A DNA stretch of 64,000 nt, taken from assembly GCA_016721925.1 (NCBI GenBank), contig JADKHE010000003.1:1-64000 (forward strand). Direction: 5' to 3'. Below, in pieces: positions 8,681 to 17,671 of this stretch. This DNA is from Candidatus Skiveiella danica (GTDB lineage Bacteria > Pseudomonadota > Gammaproteobacteria > Burkholderiales > Burkholderiaceae_C). Each line of letters starts with the position of its first letter. The stretch's first letter is position 1. Both the position numbers and the translations under genes were made by a program. The notes under the pieces are model-generated. The model did no database searches. It was not told where the DNA came from and saw only the letters and a program-made list of their open reading frames with translations.

Positions 8681-9484
8681 ATGTACACCGATTCCCATTG
8701 CCACTTGAGCTTTCCCGAACTGGCGGCTGACTTGCCACGTATCCGCGAGGCAATGGCGCAGGCGCAGGTCACCCGCGCGCTTTGCATTTGCACCACCCTC
8801 GAGGAGTTCACCGCGGTGGCGGCACTGGCCGACCAACACGACGATTTCTGGGCGACCGTGGGTGTGCATCCGGACAATGAAGGCGTCACCGAGCCCAGCG
8901 TTGCCGATCTGATCGAGCGCGCGGCCCACCCCAAGGTGGTGGGCATCGGCGAAACCGGGCTTGATTACTATCAGATGGAGCAACGCAAAGGCGGGCGTTC
9001 AGTGGCCGATATGGAATGGCAGCGCAACCGTTTTCGGGTTCACATCCGCGCCGCGCGCCAGGTCCGACGTCCATTGATCATCCATACCCGAGAAGCGGCC
9101 GACGACACCATCGCGATCCTTCGAGAGGAAGGGGAGGACGGCGCCTTGGGGTCCGTTGGCGGCGTGTTTCATTGCTTTACCGAGACCGAGCGGGTTGCCC
9201 GCGCCGCCCTCGATATGGGCTTTTTCATCTCCTTTTCGGGAATTCTCACCTTCAAAAGCGCAAGCTCGCTGCGTGAAGTCGCGTCGCTGGTGCCAATGGA
9301 TCGTTTGCTCATCGAGACAGACAGCCCCTATCTGGCCCCCGTGCCGTACCGCGGCAAGACGAACAATCCCGCATACGTGCCCTATGTGGCCGCCGAACTG
9401 GCGCGCCTCAGGGGCTGCTCCATTGAGGAAATCGCCAAGCAAACCAGCGAGAATTTTGATCGGCTTTTCCTGCGGAGCGCTTGA
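8681..9484 (+). CDS. tatD: TatD-family metal-dependent hydrolase
   Basis: The 267-residue protein has an HxH metal motif at residues 6-8 (SHCHL), a GIGETGLDYY motif near 90, an IIHTREA segment with a metal-binding histidine near 130, and ETDSPYLAPVPYRGK near 210. These are the hallmarks of TatD nucleases (3'-5' exonuclease or endonuclease on DNA). The ATG at 8681 starts exactly at the conserved N-terminus; the longer frame from 8588 adds an unconserved leader. The stop overlaps the next start (TGATG). Confidence 0.92.
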   Translation: MYTDSHCHLSFPELAADLPRIREAMAQAQVTRALCICTTLEEFTAVAALADQHDDFWATVGVHPDNEGVTEPSVADLIERAAHPKVVGIGETGLDYYQMEQRKGGRSVADMEWQRNRFRVHIRAARQVRRPLIIHTREAADDTIAILREEGEDGALGSVGGVFHCFTETERVARAALDMGFFISFSGILTFKSASSLREVASLVPMDRLLIETDSPYLAPVPYRGKTNNPAYVPYVAAELARLRGCSIEEIAKQTSENFDRLFLRSA

Positions 9485-10143
9485 TGATTAAATACATGAA
9501 GTATTTTATTTATCTATTTGTTTTTATTGCTTTTTTTCCAGCGAAAGCTGGATCCTATGAGGACTACTTCGTTGCCATCAAGCAGGATGACTCGCGAACG
9601 GTCGAATCGCTTCTGAAACGAGGTTTCGATCCGAATGCACGGGACCCCAAGGGCGTCCACGGGCTGTTCCTGGCGGTCAGCGAGCCATCGCCCAAGGTTG
9701 CCGGCGTGCTGATCGACTGGCCTAAAACCGACGTTGAACCCCGGACAAAGGAGGACGAAAGCCCGCTGATGATCGTCGCGCTCAAAGGCGACCTTGAGCT
9801 TGCCCGCCGACTGGTTGCTCGAGGCGCTCACGTCAACAAGACGGGCTGGACTGCGTTGCACTATGCAGCAACCAATGGCCACCTGACGCTCATTCGATTC
9901 CTGCTCGAACAGAACGCGTACATCGATGCAGAGGCGCCCAGCGGCACCACGCCGTTGATGATGGCCGCGCACTACGGCACCCCCGAAGCGGTCAAGCTGC
10001 TGCTCGATGAGGGTGCCGATCCGATGTTGAAGAACCTCCAGGGCCTGACGGCCATCGACTTTGCCAATCGCGCCAATCGCAAGGAATCTTCGGAACTGAT
10101 TGCTGCTTTCATCCGCAGCCGGCAACCCCGAGGCAAGTGGTGA
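9484..10143 (+). CDS. Secreted ankyrin-repeat protein
   Basis: The 219-residue product starts with a hydrophobic signal-like segment (KYFIYLFVFIAFFPAKAG) and is likely periplasmic. Four to five ankyrin repeats follow, the clearest being TGWTALHYAATNGHLTLIRFLLEQNAYID and the next two. Ankyrin repeats bind other proteins; the partner is unknown. The first 20 codons are much more AT-rich than the surroundings, normal for a signal peptide but possibly also a recent extension. It is translationally coupled to tatD and is the last gene before the putative dif site. Confidence 0.8.
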   Translation: MIKYMKYFIYLFVFIAFFPAKAGSYEDYFVAIKQDDSRTVESLLKRGFDPNARDPKGVHGLFLAVSEPSPKVAGVLIDWPKTDVEPRTKEDESPLMIVALKGDLELARRLVARGAHVNKTGWTALHYAATNGHLTLIRFLLEQNAYIDAEAPSGTTPLMMAAHYGTPEAVKLLLDEGADPMLKNLQGLTAIDFANRANRKESSELIAAFIRSRQPRGKW

Positions 10144-10184
10144 TGTTCCGTGGTCGTGGAGCTACCTCTCTTTCCGATTATGTA

Positions 10185-10212
10185 ACTTCATACGATGTAT
10201 ATTATGTTAACT
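10185..10212. other. Putative dif site (XerC/XerD chromosome dimer resolution site)
   Basis: The 28 bases have the dif layout: an 11-base XerC arm ending in GAT, the 6-base centre GTATAT, and an 11-base XerD arm beginning TATGTTAA. By my comparison with the E. coli dif as I recall it, 20 of 28 positions agree and positions 11-26 are identical, with changes concentrated in the XerC arm, where dif sites usually vary. It is in an AT-rich intergenic island between convergent genes. This would mark the replication terminus. Confidence 0.8.
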
Positions 10213-10293
10213 ATTGCCTAGACGGACCGAACGGAATGCACCAGGGTCGATCGGCAACCCCGTCGTCTCGAAAGGTCGCCCAACAAGAGAAAG

Positions 10294-10322
10294 AAAAAAA
10301 GCCACCGTTTGGTGGCTTTTTC
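10294..10322. terminator. Bidirectional rho-independent terminator
   Basis: The stem AAAAGCCACC pairs with GGTGGCTTTT around a GTTT loop, with A-tract and T-tract on the two sides. It sits between the ankyrin gene (plus) and the livK-like gene (minus) and can stop transcription from either. Confidence 0.9.
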
Positions 10323-10344
10323 TTGAGTCTCGAAGCCGAGGAAA

Positions 10345-11478
10345 TCAGTTCAAGGCAACCTTCTTGCCATCCTTGTACACGTACAAGGTCATGGCAGGAT
10401 TCTTCAATTCGCCATTCGGTTCGAAGGAAATGGTGGACGTGACGCCTTTGTAGTTGGCATCGATCAACTTCGCGGTGTAGACCTTCGGATCGGTGGAGTT
10501 GGCGCGCTTCATGGCGTCGACGAGGACAAACGTGGCGTCATAGGTGTAGGGGCTGTAAACCTGGAACTGACCCGGGTACTTGGCGTCATACTTGGCCTTC
10601 CACGCGTTACCGCTGGGCATTTTTGCCAAAGAAGCACCGCCTTCAGCGCAAACCACGTTTTCAACGGTCTTGGCGCCAGCCGCAAGCTTTACAACTTCCG
10701 CGGTACAAATGCCGTCACCGCCAAAATATTTCACGTTACCCAGACCAAGTTGTTCCATCTGGCGAAGCATCGGACCCGCCTGTGGGTCCATGCCGCCGAA
10801 GAAGATTCCATCAGGATTCTTGGATTTGATGGCGGTCAGGATGGCCATGAAATCGGTGGCCTTGTCGGTGGTGAACTGCTCATCAACGATCTGGATGCCC
10901 TTGGATTGCGCGGTCTTCTTGAAGACGTCCGCCACACCCTGACCATACGCAGTACGGTCATCAATCACCGCGATGCGCTTCAGCTTCAGCGCATCAGCTG
11001 CGTAGAAAGCCAGGCCGGCGCCCAACGCATTGTCGTTCGCAATGATGCGGTACGTCGTCTTGTAGCCGGGTTTGGTCAGGTTCGGGTTCGTTGCTGCGCC
11101 CGTCACATGGGGAATGCCGCAATCGTTGTAGACCTTTGATGCAGGAATGGTGGTTCCGGAATTCAGATGCCCGACAACACCTGCCACTTTGGCATCGCAC
11201 AATTTCTGTGCAACTGCAGCACCCTGCTTCGGATCGGCCGCGTCGTCTTCAGCCGCGATTTCGAAACGGATCTTTTTGCCGCCGATCACGATGTTCTGCG
11301 TGTTCAGCTCTTCGATGGCCATGCGCACGCCGTTTTCGTTGTCCTTGCCGTAGTGCGCCTGGCCACCCGACATGGGAGCGACGTGACCAATTTTGACCAC
11401 TTGCGTGTCTTGCGCGGAGGCCATACCGGCCACACAGGCGATGGCAGCGGCTACGGTCAGTTTCAACTTCAATTGCAT
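10345..11478 (-). CDS. Branched-chain amino acid ABC transporter substrate-binding protein (LivK-like)
   Basis: The 377-residue protein starts with a signal peptide (residues 1-22, cleaved after MASA) and continues as a periplasmic type I binding fold. The VKIGHVAPMSGGQAHYGKDNENG opening and the AGVVGHLNSGTTIPAS segment (residues about 100-118, the Ser/Thr pocket for the amino acid alpha-carboxylate) are typical of LivJ/LivK. No permease or ATPase genes are adjacent, so it works with a transporter encoded elsewhere. A GGAG ribosome site lies just before the ATG. The gene ends at a strong terminator next to dif. Confidence 0.9.
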   Translation of the reverse strand: MQLKLKLTVAAAIACVAGMASAQDTQVVKIGHVAPMSGGQAHYGKDNENGVRMAIEELNTQNIVIGGKKIRFEIAAEDDAADPKQGAAVAQKLCDAKVAGVVGHLNSGTTIPASKVYNDCGIPHVTGAATNPNLTKPGYKTTYRIIANDNALGAGLAFYAADALKLKRIAVIDDRTAYGQGVADVFKKTAQSKGIQIVDEQFTTDKATDFMAILTAIKSKNPDGIFFGGMDPQAGPMLRQMEQLGLGNVKYFGGDGICTAEVVKLAAGAKTVENVVCAEGGASLAKMPSGNAWKAKYDAKYPGQFQVYSPYTYDATFVLVDAMKRANSTDPKVYTAKLIDANYKGVTSTISFEPNGELKNPAMTLYVYKDGKKVALN

Positions 11479-11624
11479 AAAAAGATCTCCAAGTAGTGAA
11501 AGGTTGAGGATTGGATTTATAGCTCAACGGCCGTGAACATAACGCAATTTCCAGGCCTGAGCCATAGGGAACACGCTAGGGTGCCCCAGATAAGGCGCTT
11601 TACTGTACCCAAAATTGCACTTAT

Positions 11625-11984
11625 TCAGGTCGTGCCCGAAACGTGCGGCGCCGCACTGCGAATGCCTGCGCCGGATGTGGGAACGTGGCGAAGCTCCGGA
11701 ATCGCCTGCGCCAGGCTCGCTTGCACCGATTCGCGAACCGTGCTGCGGATTTCCCGTCGCAAGCGTTCGCTGATCGCAAGCGCCTGCTCGTGCAACAGCA
11801 CCGCCATCAATTCCGGCAACTTCTGCGTCAAGCCCGCCTCAACCCGCTTCAAGGCCGCATCGACAATGCCCTCCAGAACCTCCGGCGTGATCGGCAACGG
11901 CTCAGGCACATGCATCGCCGGAGGAGGCTGCACCACTTCCGTCAGCGTGGGCACAAAACGGTGCATGGGCTTGGGCTCAGTCAT
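11625..11984 (-). CDS. Hypothetical protein downstream of holC
   Basis: The 119-residue protein has a proline-rich start (residues 1-35) followed by amphipathic helices rich in Glu, Arg and Leu (VDAALKRVEAGLTQKLPELM; ISERLRREIRSTVRESVQ). No catalytic motif is visible. The ATG at 11984 overlaps the holC stop, so it is the third gene of a pepA-holC operon and probably translationally coupled. I do not recognise the family; a small coiled-coil or partner-binding protein is possible. Confidence 0.6.
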   Translation of the reverse strand: MTEPKPMHRFVPTLTEVVQPPPAMHVPEPLPITPEVLEGIVDAALKRVEAGLTQKLPELMAVLLHEQALAISERLRREIRSTVRESVQASLAQAIPELRHVPTSGAGIRSAAPHVSGTT

Positions 11985-12420
11985 GGCGGCGCCCGATCTG
12001 CGACGCATCGTGGTGCGTCAGTTCGTGGCCCTGCATCGCATATTGTTTCCAGCGGACGCGCGCCTCGGCGCGCTCCTGCTCACCCTGCCCGACCACCTCG
12101 ATGACTTTTTCAAACCGTTCCAGATCGATCGCCAAAGGCCCACCAAGATGAACCAGAACCGTCATCTCAAGGGCCTGTGGGAGGCCGGGGCTGGCCAGGA
12201 TGACGGCTGAGCGCTGCAGCACCTCCGCCGGCGCGTCGGAGCGGCAATGCGGAACAAATTCACGTGGTGCGAAGCACCAGAGCGTGCTGTCCAGCTGGTC
12301 CAGTTCGATCCGTTCACCGGTGACCAGTACCTTCGTTCCCAGACCGGCCGCCTTGCGCAGCAAACGACAGGTGTAACCCGCCTTGTCCGGCGCATCAAGG
12401 TGAAAAGCCACCTGGCTCAT
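11977..12420 (-). CDS. holC: DNA polymerase III chi subunit
   Basis: The 147-residue product matches HolC: an N-terminal VAFHLDAPDKAGYTCRLLRKAAGLG segment, the LDSTLWCFAPREFVPHC core (residues about 46-60), and the downstream LINL-like strand. HolC links the clamp-loader complex to single-strand DNA-binding protein. The start overlaps the pepA stop by the ATGA arrangement, giving a pepA-holC operon as in many Gram-negative bacteria. The protein is of normal length. Confidence 0.93.
   Translation of the reverse strand: MSQVAFHLDAPDKAGYTCRLLRKAAGLGTKVLVTGERIELDQLDSTLWCFAPREFVPHCRSDAPAEVLQRSAVILASPGLPQALEMTVLVHLGGPLAIDLERFEKVIEVVGQGEQERAEARVRWKQYAMQGHELTHHDASQIGRRHD
12083..12090 (-). other. KOPS-like octamer pointing left to dif
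   Basis: CCCTGCCC on the plus strand is GGGCAGGG on the minus strand. Similar minus-strand octamers were seen at 17102, 21227, 24428, 29644, 46544 and 51647; one opposing match was seen near 22891. The scan was by eye. Confidence 0.35.
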
Positions 12421-13937
12421 ATTGAGAGGCCGCCCTTGCTGCGCGTACCGGTCGAACGGCCGTTTCGGCCTGCCTTGGTTGGAATACTGCCACGGGAACC
12501 CTGTTCCTTCTCGACCGAAAGCAGGTAGTCGACGAGAAGCCCCACCGGGCGCCCTGTTGCGCCCTTGGCCGCGCCGCCCTTCCAGGCCGTACCCGCAATG
12601 TCCAGGTGCGCCCAGTCCAATCCGGATGCGAAACGCTGCAGGAACTTGGCTGCTGTCACCGCGCCGCCCGCCCGCCCCGCCACGTTTGCGACGTCGGCGA
12701 ACGGGCTCTTCAGGCCTTCTGCGTATTCATCGTCAAGCGGCAACCGCCAGCACAGGTCCAGCGACGACTCTCCGGCAGTCAGCAAGGCCGCAGCCAATGC
12801 ATCGCTGCTGGAAAACAGTCCACTGCGCACACCGCCGAGCGCGATCACGCAGGCGCCGGTCAGCGTCGCAATATCCACCACGGCGCGTGGCTTGAAACGC
12901 GCTGCATAGGCCAGCGCGTCGCAGAGCACCAGCCTCCCCTCCGCATCGGTATTCAGGATTTCGATGGTCTGCCCGCTCATGCTGGTCACCACGTCACCGG
13001 GCTTCACTGCCTTTCCGCCGGGCATGTTTTCACAAGCCGGGATCAACCCCACGACATTGATCTTCGGCTTGAGTTCTGAAAGAGTCCGGAACACCCCCAG
13101 GACGCTGGCGGCGCCACACATGTCGAACTTCATCTCGTCCATCTCCGGCGCCGGCTTGATGGAAATGCCGCCCGTGTCGAACGTGATGCCCTTGCCCACC
13201 AGAACGACCGGTGGCTCGCCCTTGGCGGCGCCGTCATAGCGCAACTCGATAAACCTCAGGGGCTCTTGAGATCCTTGTGCAACCGCAAGGAAAGAACCCA
13301 TGCCCAGCTTGGCCACCTGTTTGGGCCCGAGAACGGTGCATTCGATCTTTCCCTTGGCCAGTGATTGGGCGGCCTCGGCCAATTGACGGGGTGTGGCGTG
13401 GTTGGCCGGACGGTTGGCCCATTCCTTGGCCCATTCGATGCCAGCAACCAATGCCGTGGCCTGCCTGAAAGGTTCGGACAGGGTGTCATCGGCAACGGCG
13501 ATGACCACATCATGAAGCTTGCGACCCTCCGGTTTGGACTTGGTCGTCGTGTAAACGTAGGAGCCATCGGCCACGGCCTGCACGGCCGCTCGCATTGCGC
13601 CGCCCGTGCAGGGCCCGGCGAAGCCAATCGTCAGGCGCCGGCCGGCGGCCGACTTGACCAGCGCCATGGCAGCAACCACGGCTGTTCGGACCTGCACAGC
13701 CGACATGTCACCGGCGCCGGCCAACACCAGGCGCTCAGCCGCCACACCCGGCGCGCGCCATGCGGACAGGAGTTTGCCGGCCTTGGTTTCCAGCGCTTGG
13801 GACTTCATGGCCTCGCCAATCAGCCGCGACAGGCGGTCGCGACCGGGCTTGAAACCATCCGGCACCAGAACCAGCAACAGATCCGTCGCGTCGTCGGCCA
13901 TCAGGCCCAGGCTCATGGAAGCAAGTTCAAAGTTCAT
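12417..13937 (-). CDS. pepA: Leucyl aminopeptidase (cytosol aminopeptidase, M17)
   Basis: The 506-residue enzyme has the M17 signature NTDAEGRL at about residues 328-335 and the upstream metal-binding LVGKGITFDTGGISIKP segment. It removes N-terminal residues using two divalent metals; some PepA proteins also act as DNA-binding cofactors in Xer recombination at plasmid cer sites, an interesting neighbour for dif, though not evidence of function here. The ATG at 13937 is used because the longer frame to 13997 overlaps lptF. Only 23 bases separate this start from that of lptF. Confidence 0.93.
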   Translation of the reverse strand: MNFELASMSLGLMADDATDLLLVLVPDGFKPGRDRLSRLIGEAMKSQALETKAGKLLSAWRAPGVAAERLVLAGAGDMSAVQVRTAVVAAMALVKSAAGRRLTIGFAGPCTGGAMRAAVQAVADGSYVYTTTKSKPEGRKLHDVVIAVADDTLSEPFRQATALVAGIEWAKEWANRPANHATPRQLAEAAQSLAKGKIECTVLGPKQVAKLGMGSFLAVAQGSQEPLRFIELRYDGAAKGEPPVVLVGKGITFDTGGISIKPAPEMDEMKFDMCGAASVLGVFRTLSELKPKINVVGLIPACENMPGGKAVKPGDVVTSMSGQTIEILNTDAEGRLVLCDALAYAARFKPRAVVDIATLTGACVIALGGVRSGLFSSSDALAAALLTAGESSLDLCWRLPLDDEYAEGLKSPFADVANVAGRAGGAVTAAKFLQRFASGLDWAHLDIAGTAWKGGAAKGATGRPVGLLVDYLLSVEKEQGSRGSIPTKAGRNGRSTGTRSKGGLSI

Positions 13938-13960
13938 AATTCGTTTTTTCCTTGAAACTG

Positions 13961-15076
13961 ATGTTATTCCATTCTTCCATCCGCAAGGAACTGGCACGGA
14001 CTTTCGGTGCGACGTTGGTGGTCCTGATCACCATCGTGATGACCATCATCCTGATCCGCACGCTGGGTCAGGCTTCGCGCGGAGTCGTGAATCCGTCGGA
14101 AGTGATGATGGTGATGGGATTCAGCGTGCTGGGGTACTTGCCGGTACTGCTGACACTCAGTCTCTTCATCGCGATTGTCGGCACGCTTTCCCGCATGTAT
14201 GCCGAGAGCGAGATGGTGATCTGGCATTCAAGCGGCCGTGGTCTGGCGGGCTTCATTTCCCCCCTGTGGTGGTTTGCGTGGCCGGTCCTGTTTGCCGTCA
14301 CCGTGCTGGCGCTGCTGATCTGGCCCTGGACCAATCAGCAGGTGCTTGAATTGAAGGTGCGTTATGAGAAGCGTGGCAACATCGAACGGGTCGCGCCGGG
14401 CCGCTTTCAGGAATCGGCGGACGGCAGTCGTGTGTTCTTCATTGACAAGGAGTCCGCCGACAACAAGTCCGGCAGCAACGTCTTTATCGCCTCCAGCCTG
14501 AACGGAAAGACATCCGTGACGTCGGCGCGCAGTGGCCGAATCGAGTTCGTCAACGGCGAGCGTTTCCTGCTGTTGGATAACGGACAACGGCTCGATTCTC
14601 CGGCCACCGGCACACTGGAGAAAAAACTCAGCCAGTTCGAATCCTACGGCATAAGAGTGCCCGATGACGTGCTGGCCACCGAGTATGCGGCCCCGGCCAA
14701 GGCGGTCCCGACTCTGACCCTGTTGCGTGAGCCGACGCGGGCCAACAAGGCCGAACTCGCCTGGCGCATCGGCCTGGCGCTTGCCGCGGTGAACCTCGTC
14801 CTGATCGCCGTCACAGTGCCCGGCATCAGCCCGCGCAGCGGGCGCGGCGGCAATCTGGTCCTGGCCTTGCTCACGTTTGTCGTCTACTACAACCTGATCA
14901 GTCTGGGGCAGACCTGGATTGCGGGGGGACGCATCGGGATGGGGGCTTACCTTCTGATCCTGCATGGCGGCGCGTTTGCGCTTGCGGTCGGCTGGATTGC
15001 CAGCCGCCATCAGAACTGGTCGCTGGCCGCGCTGTGGCGCCCACGGAGCCGCAACGCCGCGGCCATTTCCTCATGA
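13961..15076 (+). CDS. lptF: LPS export permease LptF
   Basis: The 371-residue inner-membrane protein shows the YjgP/YjgQ layout: three N-terminal membrane segments, a periplasmic beta-jellyroll domain (about residues 130-260), and three C-terminal segments. With LptG and the LptB ATPase it extracts lipopolysaccharide from the inner membrane and feeds the periplasmic bridge. The ATG at 13961 is preferred to a TTG nine bases upstream. The stop overlaps the lptG start (ATGA). Confidence 0.94.
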   Translation: MLFHSSIRKELARTFGATLVVLITIVMTIILIRTLGQASRGVVNPSEVMMVMGFSVLGYLPVLLTLSLFIAIVGTLSRMYAESEMVIWHSSGRGLAGFISPLWWFAWPVLFAVTVLALLIWPWTNQQVLELKVRYEKRGNIERVAPGRFQESADGSRVFFIDKESADNKSGSNVFIASSLNGKTSVTSARSGRIEFVNGERFLLLDNGQRLDSPATGTLEKKLSQFESYGIRVPDDVLATEYAAPAKAVPTLTLLREPTRANKAELAWRIGLALAAVNLVLIAVTVPGISPRSGRGGNLVLALLTFVVYYNLISLGQTWIAGGRIGMGAYLLILHGGAFALAVGWIASRHQNWSLAALWRPRSRNAAAISS

Positions 15077-16176
15077 AGACGGTCCGGCGTCTGGTCTACG
15101 CGGAGATCCTCAATGCCGTGCTTTACGTGGCGCTGGGGTTCTTGTCCCTGTTCTTCTTTTTTGATCTGGTCGACGAACTGCCCGCGATCGGTCGCGACGG
15201 CCCCTTGGGCTATCAGCTGACGCATGCCCTGCTCTACGTCTGCCTGCTGGTACCGAGTCACCTTTATGAATTGCTGCCGATTGCGGTCCTGATCGGGTGT
15301 GTCTTTGTCATGGCCCGACTGGCGCAAAGCTCCGAGTACACGATCCTGCGCACCAGCGGCCTTGGCCCCTGGCTGGCTTTGAAAACGCTCTTGAAGCTGG
15401 GTCTGGTCTTTGTCGCCCTGACGTTCCTGATTGGGGACTATCTGGCACCGCCGGCCGATCGGGCAGCACAGTTGCTCAAAGCCCGCTTCCAGGGGAGGAT
15501 CTCCGTTGGCCAGACCGGCGCCTGGCTGAAGGAGCGGCAGAAAGCGTCCAGCGCATCGGTCAACGTTCGGGCGATCCTGCCCGACGGCAGCCTGAGCGGC
15601 GTGCGGATATTCGAGTTCAACGACGAGGGTTACTTCCATGCGTTGATCGAGGCCGAAAAGGGACAGTTCGTGCCTGGAGCCTGGGCACTGGTGGACGTTC
15701 AGCGCACGCAGTTCAACAAGGGGGGGGGCGACAGCGCCAGCATGACGCGCACCGCGATGCCGGAACACCGCTGGCCGACTGAACTGACTTCGGAGATGGT
15801 GTCTGCCGCGGTGTTGAATCCGTCGCGCATGCGCATCGTCGATCTGTTTGTCTACATGCGCCATCTCGAGGCCAATCGGCAGTCCGCCCAGCGCTACCAG
15901 ATCGAGTTCTGGCGAAAGGTTTTCTACCCCCTGAGCTGTCTCGTGATGGTGGTTCTCGCCCTGCCCTTTGCCTATCTGCATTTCCGCGCGGGTGGCATCG
16001 CGGGTTATGTGTTTGGCGGGGTGATGGCGGGGATCAGCTTTTTCCTGCTCAACAACGTGTTCAGTTTCATCGGCAATCTGCAGAACTGGCACCCCTGGCT
16101 GACGGCAGCTTCGCCGAGTCTGATCTATTCCGTGATTTCGCTGGCGGCCTTTGGCTGGCTGGTCCTTCGAAGGTAA
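15073..16176 (+). CDS. lptG: LPS export permease LptG
   Basis: This 367-residue protein has the same six-helix plus periplasmic-domain layout as LptF and is its partner in the LptB2FG transporter. Recognisable parts are the N-terminal MKTVRRLVYAEIL, the ARLAQSSEYTILRTSGLGPW cytoplasmic coupling segment near residue 85-105, and the C-terminal helix pair. The ATG at 15073 inside the lptF stop gives translational coupling. A run of eight G residues at about 15721-15727 is a potential sequencing or slippage hot spot, but the frame stays open. Confidence 0.94.
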   Translation: MKTVRRLVYAEILNAVLYVALGFLSLFFFFDLVDELPAIGRDGPLGYQLTHALLYVCLLVPSHLYELLPIAVLIGCVFVMARLAQSSEYTILRTSGLGPWLALKTLLKLGLVFVALTFLIGDYLAPPADRAAQLLKARFQGRISVGQTGAWLKERQKASSASVNVRAILPDGSLSGVRIFEFNDEGYFHALIEAEKGQFVPGAWALVDVQRTQFNKGGGDSASMTRTAMPEHRWPTELTSEMVSAAVLNPSRMRIVDLFVYMRHLEANRQSAQRYQIEFWRKVFYPLSCLVMVVLALPFAYLHFRAGGIAGYVFGGVMAGISFFLLNNVFSFIGNLQNWHPWLTAASPSLIYSVISLAAFGWLVLRR

Positions 16177-16184
16177 CCCAATCA

Positions 16185-16565
16185 ATGTCGCCTGCCACCC
16201 TTCTCCCGGTCACTGCCATCGTGCTCTTCGGACACGGGTCACGCGATCCACTTTGGCGCCAACCCATGGATGCCGTTGCGTCGCGCATCCGCGAGATCGA
16301 CCCGCAGGCACGGGTCGTCTGCGCTTTTCTGGAACTCACGAAGCCCGACCTCCTGGAGGCGGTGGATACCGTGGTGGCCGATGGCGCCACTCTGGTCACG
16401 GTGCTTCCGATGTTCCTGGGCGTGGGGCGACACGCCCGCGAAGACCTTCCGGTCTTGCTTGCCGATCTGCGGCAGCGTCACCAAGGCGTGGAATTCGTGC
16501 TTCAACCCGCCGTTGGCGAAGACCGACGCCTGACCGACCTGCTTGCGCACATGGCTTTGGGCTGA
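16185..16565 (+). CDS. CbiX/SirB-type small chelatase-like protein
   Basis: The 126-residue protein has the single-domain chelatase core: LFGHGSRD at residues 15-21, whose histidine binds the metal in sirohydrochlorin cobalto- or ferrochelatases, and VLPMFLGVGRHAREDLP near 70-86 with the second histidine. Short CbiX proteins insert Co or Fe into sirohydrochlorin on the way to cobalamin or siroheme. Siroheme is needed for sulfite reductase, and the next gene is a CysB-type regulator, so a role in sulfate assimilation is a reasonable inference. It lies eight bases after lptG. Confidence 0.8.
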   Translation: MSPATLLPVTAIVLFGHGSRDPLWRQPMDAVASRIREIDPQARVVCAFLELTKPDLLEAVDTVVADGATLVTVLPMFLGVGRHAREDLPVLLADLRQRHQGVEFVLQPAVGEDRRLTDLLAHMALG

Positions 16566-16623
16566 TCCAGCGTCTTTAGATCGTATGTGAAACAATAAGG
16601 CGCTGCCTTATGCGCATTTCAAT

Positions 16624-17577
16624 ATGAATCTCCACCAGTTCCGTTTCGTTCAGGAAGCCGTGCGGCGCAATCTGAACCTCACCGAAGCCGCCAAGGCGCT
16701 GCACACCTCCCAGCCGGGCGTGTCCAAGGCCATCATCGAACTCGAAGACGAGCTCGGCGTCGACATCTTTGCCCGCCACGGGAAGCGGCTGAAACGCGTG
16801 ACCGAGCCCGGCCAGCATGTGCTTGCCAGCATCGACCTGATCATGCGCGAGGTGAGCAACCTGAAGCGCATCGGCGAACAGTTCAGCGCCCAGGACAGCG
16901 GCACCTTGAGCATTGCGACCACGCACACGCAGGCGCGTTACGTGCTGCCGGCACCCGTGGCCAAGCTGCGGATCGCCTATCCCAAGGTCAACATCAGCCT
17001 GCATCAGGGTTCACCGGATCAGGTGGCTCGCATGCTGATGGACGAAGTGGCCGAGATCGGCATCGCAACCGAATCGCTCTCGGACTACGCCGAACTCGTC
17101 ACCCTGCCCTGCTACGAATGGCAGCATGTGCTGGTGCTGCCGGCGGACCATCCGCTGACCCGCAAGGAACGCATCAGCCTGGAAGATATCGCGCACGAAC
17201 CGCTGATCACCTACCACCCTTCCTATACCGGTCGCACCCGGATCGACCACGCGTTTGCCCAACGCAAGCTCACACCGCGCATCGCGCTGGAAGCCATCGA
17301 CTCGGACGTCATCACCACCTATGTGCGGCTCGGACTGGGCATCGGCATCGTGGCGGAGGTGGCCGTCCGCGACTTCAAACCGGTCGAGGCCGGCGGCGAC
17401 CTGGCGATCCGTCCGATGGGACACCTGTTCGGGCAGAACATCACGCGTGTGGCCTTCCGGCGCGGCGCCTATCTGCGCAACTTCGTCTACAAGTTCGCCG
17501 AACTCGTCAGCGACCGGCTGAACCGAAATGTCGTGTCCCGGGCCATGACGGGTCACGTCAACGACTATGAACTATGA
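16624..17577 (+). CDS. cysB: CysB-family LysR transcriptional regulator
   Basis: The 317-residue protein starts with the HTH segment MNLHQFRFVQEAVRRNLNLTEAAKALHTSQPGVSKAI, which is distinctive of CysB/Cbl rather than general LysR proteins. The effector domain contains TTHTQARYVLP (about 99-109), as in CysB, which senses O-acetylserine or sulfate. It is expected to activate sulfate uptake and assimilation; the cysTWA operon and two sulfate-binding proteins lie 8-15 kb downstream. Whether it is CysB or the paralogue Cbl cannot be settled here. Confidence 0.88.
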   Translation: MNLHQFRFVQEAVRRNLNLTEAAKALHTSQPGVSKAIIELEDELGVDIFARHGKRLKRVTEPGQHVLASIDLIMREVSNLKRIGEQFSAQDSGTLSIATTHTQARYVLPAPVAKLRIAYPKVNISLHQGSPDQVARMLMDEVAEIGIATESLSDYAELVTLPCYEWQHVLVLPADHPLTRKERISLEDIAHEPLITYHPSYTGRTRIDHAFAQRKLTPRIALEAIDSDVITTYVRLGLGIGIVAEVAVRDFKPVEAGGDLAIRPMGHLFGQNITRVAFRRGAYLRNFVYKFAELVSDRLNRNVVSRAMTGHVNDYEL

Positions 17578-17671
17578 GATTTTCCGGGACGGATCTTCCG
17601 CGCTGCCCCCCAACTAGCCAGTCCTTGCGGGGCGGATGATCCGCTCGTCCCCAAACTGCCATTGAATCACC

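Noticed and set aside
10185..10212. Resemblance to loxP
   Set aside because: Only the TAACTTC/TATG portion matches; centre and arms fit dif much better.
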